From: Leptospira brenneri
GTDB taxonomy: Bacteria > Spirochaetota > Leptospiria > Leptospirales > Leptospiraceae
Assembly (NCBI RefSeq): GCF_002812125.1
Contig: NZ_NPDQ01000003.1
Span: 248,001 to 312,000, forward strand
Length of the DNA stretch: 64,000 bases
Reading direction: 5' to 3'
Below are positions 33,262 to 42,603 of this stretch, in pieces. The translations under genes and the position numbers were made by a program. The notes beneath the pieces were generated by a model. It did not search any database, was not told where the DNA came from, and saw only the letters and a list, made by a program, of their open reading frames with translations. Each line of letters starts with the position of its first letter. Position 1 is the stretch's first letter.

Positions 33262-34526
33262 TCAACAACGAGGATTTCGTTTCGAAAGATTTCTAATACT
33301 GGTTCTTTTTTACGAATCAGTTTTCCCTCTCCATTCTTACGAAGTAATACCTCTGAAGTCTCTGGAAAACTATTATAGTTCTTTGTGGACATACTTGCAC
33401 AGTAGGCACCCACAGCTTCCATCACCACATAGTCTCCAATTTCTGCTTCACCAATCAAACGAGTGATTGGCTCCCCACCTTCTTTTTGGGTGAAGACGTC
33501 TCCTGACTCACAACAGTGGCCTACAACTACGTATTCTACACTGGATTTCGGACTCCCACCGTCTTTTTTCACAGTGACGAGTGGATGTCTTGCACCATAT
33601 AACGAAGGTCTGGTGTTGGAATCCATCCCTGTATCAAGTTTTAAAAATCGAAATCCTTTGGAGCCTGTATCCACCAAATCATCTACAGTAGTAAGAAGTG
33701 CCCCACATAAAGCGATGAGATAGGTTCCTGGTTCAATTTCTAAAATCAGTTTTCTTCCGTGTTTACTAGCAAATTCTTCAAATTGAGGTTTTACAGGAGC
33801 ACCAATCTTTTGTAAGTCGGTCGATTTTTCATCTTCCATCCTACCTACTTTGTAACCACCACCAAGGCTCACTACAGTGACCGTAGGAAAGGCTTCTGCA
33901 TATTCTAAAGTATACTGAGCTACAGCTTTCCAAACTTCTGGGTCACTACCCGAACCAATATGAGTGTGGACTTTTTCTACTACGATTTTGTATTTTTCCA
34001 CAATGGCTTTAACTTCGGGTAATTTTTCATGCCAGATTCCGAAGGAAGAAGTGACTCCCCCTACATCTGTTTTTTTGGTATGTCCCGAACCTAGGCCCGG
34101 ATTGAAACGAATGGATACCGACTTACCAGGGAAGGCCTTACCAAAGGCTTCTAATTGGCGAAGGGAACAAGCGTTGAACTTTACCCCTTTTCCAATGAGT
34201 TCGGCGAAGGCTTTAGGAAATTCCTGGGAAGTGAGCATGATGGATTCTGGTTTGAATCCAAAGTGAAGGGCACGCACCACTTCATGTTCTGAGGATGCGT
34301 CAATGAGAATGCCTTTCTTTTTCATGATTTGAAGGATATTCGAATTGGGATTTGCCTTCATCGCGTAACGGACTTGTAATCCAAAAGCGTTCGGAAACGC
34401 CAAGGCCTCGTCACATTTTTGTTCAATTTCTTTCTCGGAATAGACAAAGACGGGTGTGCCGAATTCTTTTGCTAAAGACCTGACTTGGTCTTCTTTCAAA
34501 AACTTTAGTTTTTCGATTGATGTCAT
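33258..34526 (-). CDS. lysA: Diaminopimelate decarboxylase (LysA)
   Basis: A 422-residue fold-type III PLP decarboxylase making lysine from meso-diaminopimelate. FGTPVFVYSE opens the barrel; the PLP lysine is in RYAMKANPNSNIL; HTHIGSGSDPEVW and VSLGGGYKVG bind the phosphate; EPGTYLI and VVGHCCESGDVF form the active site with the second-subunit Cys; GAYCASMSTKNYNSFP ends the motif set. The frame is open to 34559, but MTSIEKLKF at 34526 fits family length better. No clear ribosome-binding site at either. Confidence 0.92.
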   Translation of the reverse strand: MTSIEKLKFLKEDQVRSLAKEFGTPVFVYSEKEIEQKCDEALAFPNAFGLQVRYAMKANPNSNILQIMKKKGILIDASSEHEVVRALHFGFKPESIMLTSQEFPKAFAELIGKGVKFNACSLRQLEAFGKAFPGKSVSIRFNPGLGSGHTKKTDVGGVTSSFGIWHEKLPEVKAIVEKYKIVVEKVHTHIGSGSDPEVWKAVAQYTLEYAEAFPTVTVVSLGGGYKVGRMEDEKSTDLQKIGAPVKPQFEEFASKHGRKLILEIEPGTYLIALCGALLTTVDDLVDTGSKGFRFLKLDTGMDSNTRPSLYGARHPLVTVKKDGGSPKSSVEYVVVGHCCESGDVFTQKEGGEPITRLIGEAEIGDYVVMEAVGAYCASMSTKNYNSFPETSEVLLRKNGEGKLIRKKEPVLEIFRNEILVVE

Positions 34527-34583
34527 AGGATTTAAGATAAACCTTTCAATAGGTTCCATTCCATAAAGTCAAAAAAGTAGAAA

Positions 34584-35654
34584 ATGGCAGGAAAGATTAC
34601 ACATATCGAAGCTCTCTCCCAAGTGAAAAAACATTTGGAACATGGAAATGCAACCCAACGTAGGATTGCTACCTTACTTTCACGCCCAGATGTTGCGTCC
34701 TATGCTAATCTTGGTGCCGTGGCTCCCGATATCTTTTACTTTTATCATGTGTTGCAACCCAAACGAACGAAAAAAGCCGCTTTTTTTGGTGACCTTGCCC
34801 ACCACCATAAAGTAGCAGAACTGGTTTTAAATTTTTTAGACCAAGTTCATGACACCGAAATGGGACTCTACCGGGACCGTTTCCTTGCCTTTACTTTGGG
34901 ATATATTTGTCACTGCGTGGTAGACATCCAAACCCATCCTTATATTTTTTATATCTCAGGGGACTACTATAACAACGATAAGAAGATCTCTTACCAAGCA
35001 CAGGTCAACCATATGAAAGTGGAGTTTGGGTTAGATACACTTCTTATCAACCATCGTTGGGGAATGAGTGCTAAAGAATATGATTTTCCACAGTACATTG
35101 ACATCCGCCACAGAACAGTAGGGATTAAAAACAAAATGGATCCAGTTCTTTGGAACTTTTGGTTGCAATCCATCAAAGAAACTTATCCTGAAGAATTTGC
35201 TTCCTCCTATTTAGGTTCCGAAAAAAAAATCATTCCGGGTGATATCTTAAATGAATCCTATCTTGGGTTTTACCGGTTCACTTCCACCTTAGATTCGAGA
35301 AGTACGTTTATGCGAGGGCTTGTAAGTGTAGTGGATACACTGACCTTTCATAAATACAATGCCAGTGTCCTGATGTTGCCTACTCTCGAGAATATCAATC
35401 CCAAGATCATGAATGATGAAAAAAGGGAATGGTTTTATCCCGCTGACCCAAAACGTAAGTTCAATGACTCATTTATCGAACTTTTGAACCAAGCAAGCCA
35501 AGCCTGCAAAGAAATTTTAACGAGAGCCTACGAATATAGTTTTTCTCCGGAAAGCAGATCGAAAATCCTGGATTCTCTTGGTGGTTATAATTTGGATACG
35601 GGTCTCCGTTACCACGGAATTGATCATATGAAGGAATTTTCTCCACTCGTTTGA
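34584..35654 (+). CDS. Zinc-dependent phospholipase C-like protein
   Basis: A 356-residue protein resembling the Zn-dependent PLC family. Expected metal ligands are spread along the first half: THIEAL near the N-terminus, LGAVAPDIFYFYH, FGDLAHHHKVAEL, and TLGYICHCVVDIQTHPYI. There is no signal peptide, so it appears cytoplasmic, unlike toxin PLCs. It sits 25 bases upstream of the PBP1A gene, suggesting a shared transcript with envelope genes. Substrate unknown; S1/P1-nuclease-like activity cannot be excluded. Confidence 0.78.
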   Translation: MAGKITHIEALSQVKKHLEHGNATQRRIATLLSRPDVASYANLGAVAPDIFYFYHVLQPKRTKKAAFFGDLAHHHKVAELVLNFLDQVHDTEMGLYRDRFLAFTLGYICHCVVDIQTHPYIFYISGDYYNNDKKISYQAQVNHMKVEFGLDTLLINHRWGMSAKEYDFPQYIDIRHRTVGIKNKMDPVLWNFWLQSIKETYPEEFASSYLGSEKKIIPGDILNESYLGFYRFTSTLDSRSTFMRGLVSVVDTLTFHKYNASVLMLPTLENINPKIMNDEKREWFYPADPKRKFNDSFIELLNQASQACKEILTRAYEYSFSPESRSKILDSLGGYNLDTGLRYHGIDHMKEFSPLV

Positions 35655-35679
35655 TGTGGAATAATGTTAAGGGAAATGT

Positions 35680-38232
35680 ATGAAACAAGAACCCGTTGGG
35701 CTCTTTGAAAAATATTTTATCATTTGGTTTCGAATTGTCACAGAGAGAATTTGGATCGGAGACAAAAAATTAAGAAACACGACCATTGCCATCTTTGCCT
35801 TTGGTGCTTTAAATGTTTTTTTACTCACAGGTTCTGTAAAAGACTTCTTTCGTCTACAGGAAGCTGCCGATTATGATATCCCATCCACTTTGTATGGTTT
35901 GAACGACAAAGGGGAATACGAACCCATAGCCGAGTATTATAAATTCTCAAGGATTCCTGTTCATTTAGAACAATTAAAATCAGAAGAAACATCTCTTTCT
36001 CCAGATAACAGACACAAGGTGATCCAATGTTTTTTATCCACTGAGGATAATTCATTTTATTCCCATAATGGAATTGATTTAAAGGGAATTGCTCGTGCCT
36101 TTGTTGTGAACCTTATGGCGGGGCGAGTGAAGGAAGGTGCCTCCACCATCACCCAACAAGTAGCAAGGCTCAAGTTTTTATCCATAGAAAGATCCATTGC
36201 AAGAAAAGCTCGTGAGGCTTGGCTTGCGATTTTACTCGAACTAGTATATCCCAAAGATAAAATTTTAGAAGTGTATTTGAATGAAATTCCCCTCGGACAT
36301 GGAACCATTGGCGTTGGTGCGGCTTCTCGGTTTTACTTTCGAAAGGAAGTACAAGATGTAAGTTGGGGGGAAGCAGCCATCCTCGCCAGTCTCACGACAA
36401 GACCCACCCAATTTAGTCCCATTGTTAATCCTGTTTCGAGTATGAACAAGGTACGAGTCGTATTCCGTAAGTTAGTTGAGAATGGAAGAATGTCCGTAGC
36501 CGATGCAGAAAAAGAATATGCGGCTCTTGAAGAATATTACACCAACTTAAACCGTTCTCCCAATGATTCTGCGTTTTCGGATCGACTGAACCGATTTCCC
36601 TATGTCACGGAATACATTCGAAAAAACTTAATTCGTTCCATTGGTTCCGGTCGTTTGTATAACGGCGGGCTTAAAATTTATTCCACCATCCAAATTCGTC
36701 ACCAAGAAGAAGCAGAAAAAGCCCTTCTCCCTGCCCTCCAAAGACAAACGATAGAATCCAACCAAAGAGCGTTTCGTAATATAGATGCTTTTGATGATTT
36801 GTATGGAAGTGGATATTCTCTCATTGCAGATTTGCATGACTTACCTGAATTTAAATTTCGAATCTCTCGTACAGAACGTACGTTTTCTTCTGCCTACCAA
36901 GAAGACATACGGGATGAATTCTCTGCTTTAAACCTACTTACTGGTGATGACTTTCTAGGTGATTTGATCGATAAAAACTACACTTCACAATCGACAAAAG
37001 ACCACCTCCTTCCTGTGGAAGGTTCTCTCATTGCCATTCGTCCGGAAACGGGATACATCACAGCCCTTGTGGGTGGTTCTGGTTTTCGTTCCGACAACCA
37101 ACAAATTCGTCCCTTCCAAGCATTCCGCCAACCGGGTTCTGCTTTCAAACCAGTTCTTTATGCAGCTGCTATGGACTACTCTGGAAAAAATCCTGACCCA
37201 GAAAAAAATGTAACACCCGCTACACTGTTTGCAGACTCTCCCCTCCAATACTTAATGGAAGATGGAGACGAATGGGCTCCTGAAAACTATAGTAGCGAAT
37301 ACTCTGGTTTTATCTTACTCAGAAAAGCCCTCGAACAATCCAAAAACTCTGTGGCTGTTCGTGTATTGGAACAGGTCGGACTTTCTCACATAATGGATAG
37401 TTTGCGAGGTCTCTTACAACTACCAGGGCGAGACATTCCCTATAACTTCAGTGTTTCTCTCGGTTCTTTTGAACTCACACCTTATGAACTCACAAGAGCC
37501 TATGCAGCACTTGCCTCTGGTGGAAAAACAGTAAATCCTATCTCCGTTTTGTATGTAGAAGATAATGCCGGCAAAGTCATCAAAGACTTTCGTAAGGACT
37601 TTGATGATACTGATCGCAAACAAATCATATCAAAAGAAGCTGCCTTTCTCATCACTTCGATGATGCGAGATGTGGTGGAAGATGGAACAGGACGCGGAGC
37701 TTTGTCTTATGGACTCAGTCGCAAAGCTTATGGAAAAACAGGAACGACGAATAACTTCCGAGACGCTTGGTTTGTTGGTTATACCCCAGAACTTGTCACT
37801 TCGGTTTGGTTTGGATATGATGTAGGAACCATCTCTCTGGGACGAGGGATGACGGGTGGCAAATTAGCGGCGCCTGTTTGGGGTCGTTTTATGGCGAGAG
37901 CCCTAGACCGTGAGCCTGCCATCGACTTTCCATGGCTTCCTGAGGTAAAAGTAACCAAAAAAACAGTCTGCAGGATGTCTGGAAAACTTCCGGGATCTCA
38001 GTGCCATGACCTATTCGAAGAGTATTTTATCCCACAAACAGCACCAAAAGACGTATGTAACGACCATGGGTCCTCATGGAACGTAGTAGAAACAAGGCAA
38101 ACGGTTCCATCCTCTACGGTTGTGCACACAGAAAAGAAAAAACCTGAAAAAGTAGAAAAACTCCCCCTCTCCACAAAGCCACCGAAACGAAAAAAGTCGG
38201 TCTTTAGCGGAGATGAGGAAATCGACTACTAA
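35680..38232 (+). CDS. Class A penicillin-binding protein (PBP1A-type)
   Basis: An 850-residue bifunctional peptidoglycan synthase. One membrane helix (about residues 33-53) is followed by the glycosyltransferase domain (STEDNSFYSHNGIDLKGIAR with the catalytic Glu, GASTITQQVARLKFL, AWLAILLELVYPKDKILEVY) and a transpeptidase (PGSAFKPVLYAA with nucleophile Ser, SKNS as SXN, and GKTGTTNN as KTG). A Lys/Pro-rich tail of about 60 residues ends the protein, after two Cys-containing motifs (VCRMSGKLPGSQCHDL). All catalytic motifs are intact. Directly upstream of bactofilin. Confidence 0.95.
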   Translation: MKQEPVGLFEKYFIIWFRIVTERIWIGDKKLRNTTIAIFAFGALNVFLLTGSVKDFFRLQEAADYDIPSTLYGLNDKGEYEPIAEYYKFSRIPVHLEQLKSEETSLSPDNRHKVIQCFLSTEDNSFYSHNGIDLKGIARAFVVNLMAGRVKEGASTITQQVARLKFLSIERSIARKAREAWLAILLELVYPKDKILEVYLNEIPLGHGTIGVGAASRFYFRKEVQDVSWGEAAILASLTTRPTQFSPIVNPVSSMNKVRVVFRKLVENGRMSVADAEKEYAALEEYYTNLNRSPNDSAFSDRLNRFPYVTEYIRKNLIRSIGSGRLYNGGLKIYSTIQIRHQEEAEKALLPALQRQTIESNQRAFRNIDAFDDLYGSGYSLIADLHDLPEFKFRISRTERTFSSAYQEDIRDEFSALNLLTGDDFLGDLIDKNYTSQSTKDHLLPVEGSLIAIRPETGYITALVGGSGFRSDNQQIRPFQAFRQPGSAFKPVLYAAAMDYSGKNPDPEKNVTPATLFADSPLQYLMEDGDEWAPENYSSEYSGFILLRKALEQSKNSVAVRVLEQVGLSHIMDSLRGLLQLPGRDIPYNFSVSLGSFELTPYELTRAYAALASGGKTVNPISVLYVEDNAGKVIKDFRKDFDDTDRKQIISKEAAFLITSMMRDVVEDGTGRGALSYGLSRKAYGKTGTTNNFRDAWFVGYTPELVTSVWFGYDVGTISLGRGMTGGKLAAPVWGRFMARALDREPAIDFPWLPEVKVTKKTVCRMSGKLPGSQCHDLFEEYFIPQTAPKDVCNDHGSSWNVVETRQTVPSSTVVHTEKKKPEKVEKLPLSTKPPKRKKSVFSGDEEIDY

Positions 38233-38291
38233 AAAGGCTTGTCAAGAAGACCGAAAATTTTGATTCTCACAGAAGGGGAAAAGGAGCAGGA

Positions 38292-38696
38292 ATGGCAATA
38301 GGTAAGGATTCCATCAATAGCGTTATCGGACCAGGGTCGATATTTGAAGGTAAGTTTTATATCGCAGGTTCACTTAGAATCGATGGAAAATTCGAAGGTG
38401 ATATCAAAACAGAAGACGCACTTGTTATCGGGGAAACTGGTAAAGTAAAAACTAATATCAGTGCAAGAGAAGTCATCGTATCTGGAACCCTCATCGGTAA
38501 CATCAAAGCCGAAAACGAGGTTAAACTCGAAGGTACTGGTCGTATGTTAGGTGATATTACAGCTCCTTATTTAGAACTCCAAAAAGGTGTAGTTGCAAAA
38601 GGAAATATCACAATCACTGGCGGTCAGAAAAAAGACGTTCGTAAGATTGTTGAAGAGTCCTTTGGCGGTATTAAATCCTTAGATACCAAGGATTAA
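38292..38696 (+). CDS. Bactofilin
   Basis: A 134-residue bactofilin, a nucleotide-free cytoskeletal polymer with a right-handed beta-helix core. The central part shows the repeating pattern GSLRIDGKFEGDIKTEDALV, then GKVKTNISAREVIVSGTLIG and GRMLGDITAPYLELQKG, flanked by short polar ends. AAGGAGCAGGA provides a strong ribosome-binding site. Bactofilins organise cell-wall enzymes at curved or polar sites, and in L. biflexa a bactofilin has been linked to helical shape. It lies between PBP1A and an M23 endopeptidase, which supports a shape role here. Confidence 0.93.
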   Translation: MAIGKDSINSVIGPGSIFEGKFYIAGSLRIDGKFEGDIKTEDALVIGETGKVKTNISAREVIVSGTLIGNIKAENEVKLEGTGRMLGDITAPYLELQKGVVAKGNITITGGQKKDVRKIVEESFGGIKSLDTKD

Positions 38697-38712
38697 CTAA
38701 GTCTATCCACAC

Positions 38713-39837
38713 ATGCTACTGCGATCACCGGAAAAATCTACGATCGGTAAGCATGTGTTACGCTGGGGAAACGTAAATGTTATCCAAGTTTCCCCCGGTA
38801 AGTATTTTTATAATCTCCAATCACAATCCAGCGTTCTCCACGGCACCATAGATCTTAACCGGAAACGGTATAGAATCCTTCCTCTACTCTTATCATCTTT
38901 TATCTTAGCCTTCTTTTTATCTGTCCTTCTCGACAAACAAACCTACGAAGAAAGTTTGATGGAAAAAGAGTTCCTCAGTATGTCTACCGAGGTGGAAGAA
39001 AACGACGTAAAGGATAAAGAAGCAAAACTTGCGGATGCCAAGTACCTCCAAGAAACAGAAGATAAAAAAATGGCCATCCTTCGGTCTGCGGATTTGGATG
39101 CTTTGGCCGAAAACAAAAACAAAAAATTAAAAGTCACTCAATACAAAGTCAAAAAAAACGAAACTCTTTCAGACATTGCTCGTAGATTCAAACTTTCTGC
39201 AGAATCCATTGCCGGAAGTTCCGGAATTAATCCAGAAGTAACCATCATCCCTGGACAAATTCTAAATATCCCCAACAAACAAGGTTTAGTGTATAAACTA
39301 AAAAAAGGGGATACACTCGCCAAAGTTGCAGACTACTATAAAGTAAAAATTGATGATATCTACTCGGAAAACCAATTAGAAGATTATGATTTATTCAAAT
39401 CTGGACAAAAGGTATTTTTACCAGGAGCAGTCATTCCGGAAACAGGACCTGTTTGGAGAATCCCGGTTGTTTCCAAAGTCATCACATCTGGATGGGGAAC
39501 CCGCTCTTATCCTCAATACAAATTTCATATGGCCCTTGACTTACGTGCCAATTACGAATCTGTCTATGCAGCAAGGAAAGGGAAAGTTACCTACTCTGGT
39601 TGGATGGGTGGGTATGGAAACGCAATCATCCTCACTCATGATGATAATTACCAAACTTTATATGCGCACAATTCTAAACTTTTTGTGAAAGAAGGTGACT
39701 ATGTCAGTGCTGGGAAAATCATCTCTCGATCCGGTTGTACAGGGTATTGTTTTGGCCCTCACCTCCATTTCGAAATCATCAAAGACGGGAAAAACGTAAA
39801 TCCCACAAAAATCATCAAAGGATTTTCTTACAAATGA
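38713..39837 (+). CDS. LysM-M23 peptidoglycan endopeptidase
   Basis: A 374-residue protein with one membrane helix (about residues 57-75), a helical linker, two LysM modules (YKVKKNETLSDIARRFKLS and YKLKKGDTLAKVADYYKVK) and a C-terminal LytM/M23 domain. Zinc and catalytic residues are present: FHMALDL (His and Asp), YAHN, and GPHLHFEI. It should cleave peptide cross-links in the periplasm. The gene follows bactofilin by 16 bases, an arrangement known for shape modules (for example CcmA with Csd1). Coupled to the next gene by ATGA. Confidence 0.93.
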   Translation: MLLRSPEKSTIGKHVLRWGNVNVIQVSPGKYFYNLQSQSSVLHGTIDLNRKRYRILPLLLSSFILAFFLSVLLDKQTYEESLMEKEFLSMSTEVEENDVKDKEAKLADAKYLQETEDKKMAILRSADLDALAENKNKKLKVTQYKVKKNETLSDIARRFKLSAESIAGSSGINPEVTIIPGQILNIPNKQGLVYKLKKGDTLAKVADYYKVKIDDIYSENQLEDYDLFKSGQKVFLPGAVIPETGPVWRIPVVSKVITSGWGTRSYPQYKFHMALDLRANYESVYAARKGKVTYSGWMGGYGNAIILTHDDNYQTLYAHNSKLFVKEGDYVSAGKIISRSGCTGYCFGPHLHFEIIKDGKNVNPTKIIKGFSYK

Positions 39838-40967
39838 GATCGGTATCTTCTTCTATGAACCAAGTAACCTTCACAAAAAAACATTCAACTTTACTAATAT
39901 CACTTTGTTTTTTGTTTTTTATCGTAAATTTACTTGTTTCCTGTTCTCCCAAAATTGGTGAAGAGATCAATAAACGAATTGTTGATCCTTTTGATGAAAC
40001 AAAAATTCTAAATGTTCATTTTGTCACCACTCGTCGTGAAATGACGGTGAAGGATAATTGTGATACCCAAAGTTTTGGATTCATTACCGACATCAACCCT
40101 CACTACGGAATTTGTTTGGTAAACATTCCATCCAAACATATCATTGGGGACATCTCTCTCGATAATGCCCAAGATAAAAACCAGTTCTTTCAATTCAAAG
40201 GCCGCATCAACACCGATGACAGAGAATTTTTAAATAAAATTAAATCCTCTGCTTCAAATGAAGTTTTGGTTTTTGTTCATGGATTTAATGTCAACTTTGA
40301 TGAAGCAGTTCTTCGCGCGGGACAAATCAAATATGATCTTAAGTTTCCAGGAGAAGTAGTCGTTTATTCTTGGCCTGCGGGAGCGGATTCTGGGATTTTC
40401 GGACAAGTAATGGTCAAGTCAACTTACGACCTAAACTTTACAGAAGCCAAAATCAACAGAGAACCCTTCGCCAAATTTTTAACCGATATCACGGGGCTTG
40501 GTAAAAAAATCCATTTAGTAGTTCATAGTATGGGTCACCAAGTGGTTCTACCTTCTGTGGCAAATCTAGCCAAACAAGGAAAAAGTAAATTTTTATCAGA
40601 ACTCATTTTGAATGCTCCTGACTTTGATAAAAACGAATTTGAACTCATCTTATCTGACTTAACTAAATCTTCAGAACGTGTTACCTTATATTGTTCTCCT
40701 GGTGACAATGCCCTTGTTGCCTCTCAAAAAGTAAATGGTGCTCCCAGAGCTGGAATGTGTTTTAAATATTCGGGAGTGGATGTCATCAATGTCAATGAAG
40801 TCGATGATCCAGTTCTTGGTGTGGGAGGACTTGGGCATGGTTATTATTCCTCGCGGCCCATCCTCACAGACATCTATCAAGTGTTACTTGGAGTTTCTGT
40901 AGAACGAAGACTGTTTATCCGCAAATCAGGCCCTAAAAACGGCGAAAACTTTGTCCTTAGGAAATAA
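39834..40967 (+). CDS. DUF900 alpha/beta-hydrolase lipoprotein
   Basis: A 377-residue protein with an export signal ending LVSC, a probable lipidated Cys. The hydrolase domain shows VLVFVHGFNVNFDEAV, VVVYSWPAGADSG and the nucleophile block HLVVHSMGHQV; LNAPDFDKNEF and GLGHGYY supply candidate Asp and His. This is the DUF900 pattern. The ATG at 39834 overlaps the endopeptidase stop by 4 bases; 39855 is an alternative start. Position suggests it belongs to the PBP1A-bactofilin-M23 unit. Substrate unknown. Confidence 0.85.
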   Translation: MRSVSSSMNQVTFTKKHSTLLISLCFLFFIVNLLVSCSPKIGEEINKRIVDPFDETKILNVHFVTTRREMTVKDNCDTQSFGFITDINPHYGICLVNIPSKHIIGDISLDNAQDKNQFFQFKGRINTDDREFLNKIKSSASNEVLVFVHGFNVNFDEAVLRAGQIKYDLKFPGEVVVYSWPAGADSGIFGQVMVKSTYDLNFTEAKINREPFAKFLTDITGLGKKIHLVVHSMGHQVVLPSVANLAKQGKSKFLSELILNAPDFDKNEFELILSDLTKSSERVTLYCSPGDNALVASQKVNGAPRAGMCFKYSGVDVINVNEVDDPVLGVGGLGHGYYSSRPILTDIYQVLLGVSVERRLFIRKSGPKNGENFVLRK

Positions 40968-41064
40968 TTAAGAAATAAAAACGAAGAAAAGAATCCTCGA
41001 AAGTTTCTTTTTCATTCGATAATCCTTGCCTTTTTCAGAATGGTTCTTAGAATTTTTCTAGGTT

Positions 41065-41838
41065 ATGAATTTGAAAAGAAAGGGAAGTCTTTTTTACTTT
41101 GGAGAGCGAATTCTCCTAGGAACAGCAGGCATCGTTACAGAACCACATTCTCATTATGCAGTATCCATTTTAGTTTCTTTAACCGATACCTTCCAATTGT
41201 ATGACAAAGAAAATCTGGCAATCGAGTCTCGAGGAATCATCATCCCACCCAACTATTACCATAAACTGGATGGGTCCCATTCGGAAATGCTCATCATCCA
41301 ATTAGATCCGAAATCAGATGAATACAAACGAATCGAAATGGACGAGACCCCGAAAACGATCGAAAAAGAAATCCGGTCTAAAATCAAGGCTCTCGCTGAA
41401 CCACTATTTGGTGAGACATTGACCTGCGAATCGGCTCGTTCCATTTATAATCAAATTTTATCCCTACTTGGTTCCAAAACGATTTCCAAAAAATATGATG
41501 AACGAATTGAAATGGCGATCAAAAAGATCAAAAAAGAAATTCCAAGTCCAGTCACTCTTACAGAACTCTCTGAAATTTCGGGAATCTCTACCGACAGATT
41601 TATGCATCTATTTAAAGAAAATATGGGCATCCCTCTCCGTCAGTATTTATTATGGCAAAGGCTTCACATTGCCGCCAAACTTTTACAATCGGGAGAAAAT
41701 CTCACAACTGCTTCTCATGCAGCAGGTTTTAGTGACCAAGCCCATCTATCACGAACCTTCAAAAAGATGTTTGGAGTCAAACCCTCTTTATTTTTAGGAA
41801 GTCAGTCTTTGAATAAGGTATGTTTTTGTGAAAATTAA
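41065..41838 (+). CDS. AraC-family transcriptional regulator
   Basis: A 257-residue regulator: an N-terminal cupin-like sensing region (EPHSHYAVSILVSL, GIIIPPNYYHKLDG) and a C-terminal double helix-turn-helix (LTELSEISGISTDRFMHLFK, then AASHAAGFSDQAHLSRTF followed by FGVKPSLFL). The final GF-DQ-HL-R-FK signature is complete. It would bind DNA as an activator; targets are unknown. A TAGAAT at 41048-41053 may be its -10. A long inverted repeat lies just past its stop. Confidence 0.92.
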   Translation: MNLKRKGSLFYFGERILLGTAGIVTEPHSHYAVSILVSLTDTFQLYDKENLAIESRGIIIPPNYYHKLDGSHSEMLIIQLDPKSDEYKRIEMDETPKTIEKEIRSKIKALAEPLFGETLTCESARSIYNQILSLLGSKTISKKYDERIEMAIKKIKKEIPSPVTLTELSEISGISTDRFMHLFKENMGIPLRQYLLWQRLHIAAKLLQSGENLTTASHAAGFSDQAHLSRTFKKMFGVKPSLFLGSQSLNKVCFCEN

Positions 41839-41845
41839 TTCGAGG

Positions 41846-41893
41846 ATATTCGAATCTGAACCTGTTTTATTTTTTTGATCCAGATTCGAATAT
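41846..41893. repeat. 13-bp perfect inverted repeat downstream of araC-type gene
   Basis: ATATTCGAATCTG (41846-41858) faces CAGATTCGAATAT (41881-41893) over a 22-base T-rich centre. Each arm includes the self-complementary octamer ATTCGAAT. A related ATTCGA lies at 41838. No T tract follows the second arm. It may be a bidirectional terminator-like hairpin or a pair of protein-binding sites. Confidence 0.6.
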
Positions 41894-41921
41894 TTACTTA
41901 TGATTCACGAAATCAAGGTTT

Positions 41922-41945
41922 GGTGGAGAGTATCCTCCCTCCACC
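41922..41945. repeat. Short hairpin between convergent genes
   Basis: GGTGGAG (41922-41928) faces CTCCACC (41939-41945) over a 10-base loop, 29 bases before the stop of the minus-strand Mpo1-like gene. No clear T tract on either strand, so only a weak terminator at best. Confidence 0.4.
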
Positions 41946-41973
41946 GCCCTGTTTGCCATAGATTTCTTCTTAT

Positions 41974-42513
41974 TTATGCAGCTTTATGTGAGAAGTCTTT
42001 CCAAACACCGCGTTCTTTTAGTTCTTTGTCTACAGCGGCTTTCAAATCCAATCGGTATCCGAGTTCAAAGAAAACATCTGCTACTACAAATAGAGGGGCG
42101 GATACAAGTGCTTGGAATAAATTATCAAAAAGAGCTGGTCTACTTTTTTCAAAAATAAAATGTCCGTAGAACTGCGCACCCCAACCAATCACTTGCCCTA
42201 AACCAAAAATGGTCCAAGCAGTGGTCGCAGGCAATTGAGTTGTGATCCACTCGGAGGTTACAAAAAGACCTCCAAACACTAGAGTCGCCACAAAAGCAAA
42301 CAACACATCCAAAGTATAGTAATACCCTAGCACTGCTAGAGTGAAGACAAGGGACGCAGACACATGGAAGCCATTGTATTCAAAAAGGCTAAAGCGACTG
42401 AGGACAACAAATAGAGTGAAGGTGATCGTAGGGACACCAAGCACGTGGATGAGGACATTGCGTTTTTCCTGATGGTAAGCGGAATAGAACGCCATTTCTT
42501 TTGCAAATCTCAA
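41974..42513 (-). CDS. Mpo1-like (DUF962) membrane protein
   Basis: A 179-residue protein with four or five membrane helices. YHQEKRNVLIHVLGVP at the N-terminus and QFYGHFIFEKSRPAL in the second half supply the conserved histidines of the DUF962/Mpo1 family, whose yeast member is an iron-dependent dioxygenase removing one carbon from 2-hydroxy fatty acids. The bacterial role is not established. The gene is single, with convergent araC-type upstream on the map. Confidence 0.85.
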   Translation of the reverse strand: MRFAKEMAFYSAYHQEKRNVLIHVLGVPTITFTLFVVLSRFSLFEYNGFHVSASLVFTLAVLGYYYTLDVLFAFVATLVFGGLFVTSEWITTQLPATTAWTIFGLGQVIGWGAQFYGHFIFEKSRPALFDNLFQALVSAPLFVVADVFFELGYRLDLKAAVDKELKERGVWKDFSHKAA

Positions 42514-42603
42514 GGGAGACCTCCGAGTGTAAAAACCAATCTTACCAGAAGATTTTCAAAGAGACTTGAACGAACCTGTCATAATTGTAAAAATTCTAAA
42601 AAA

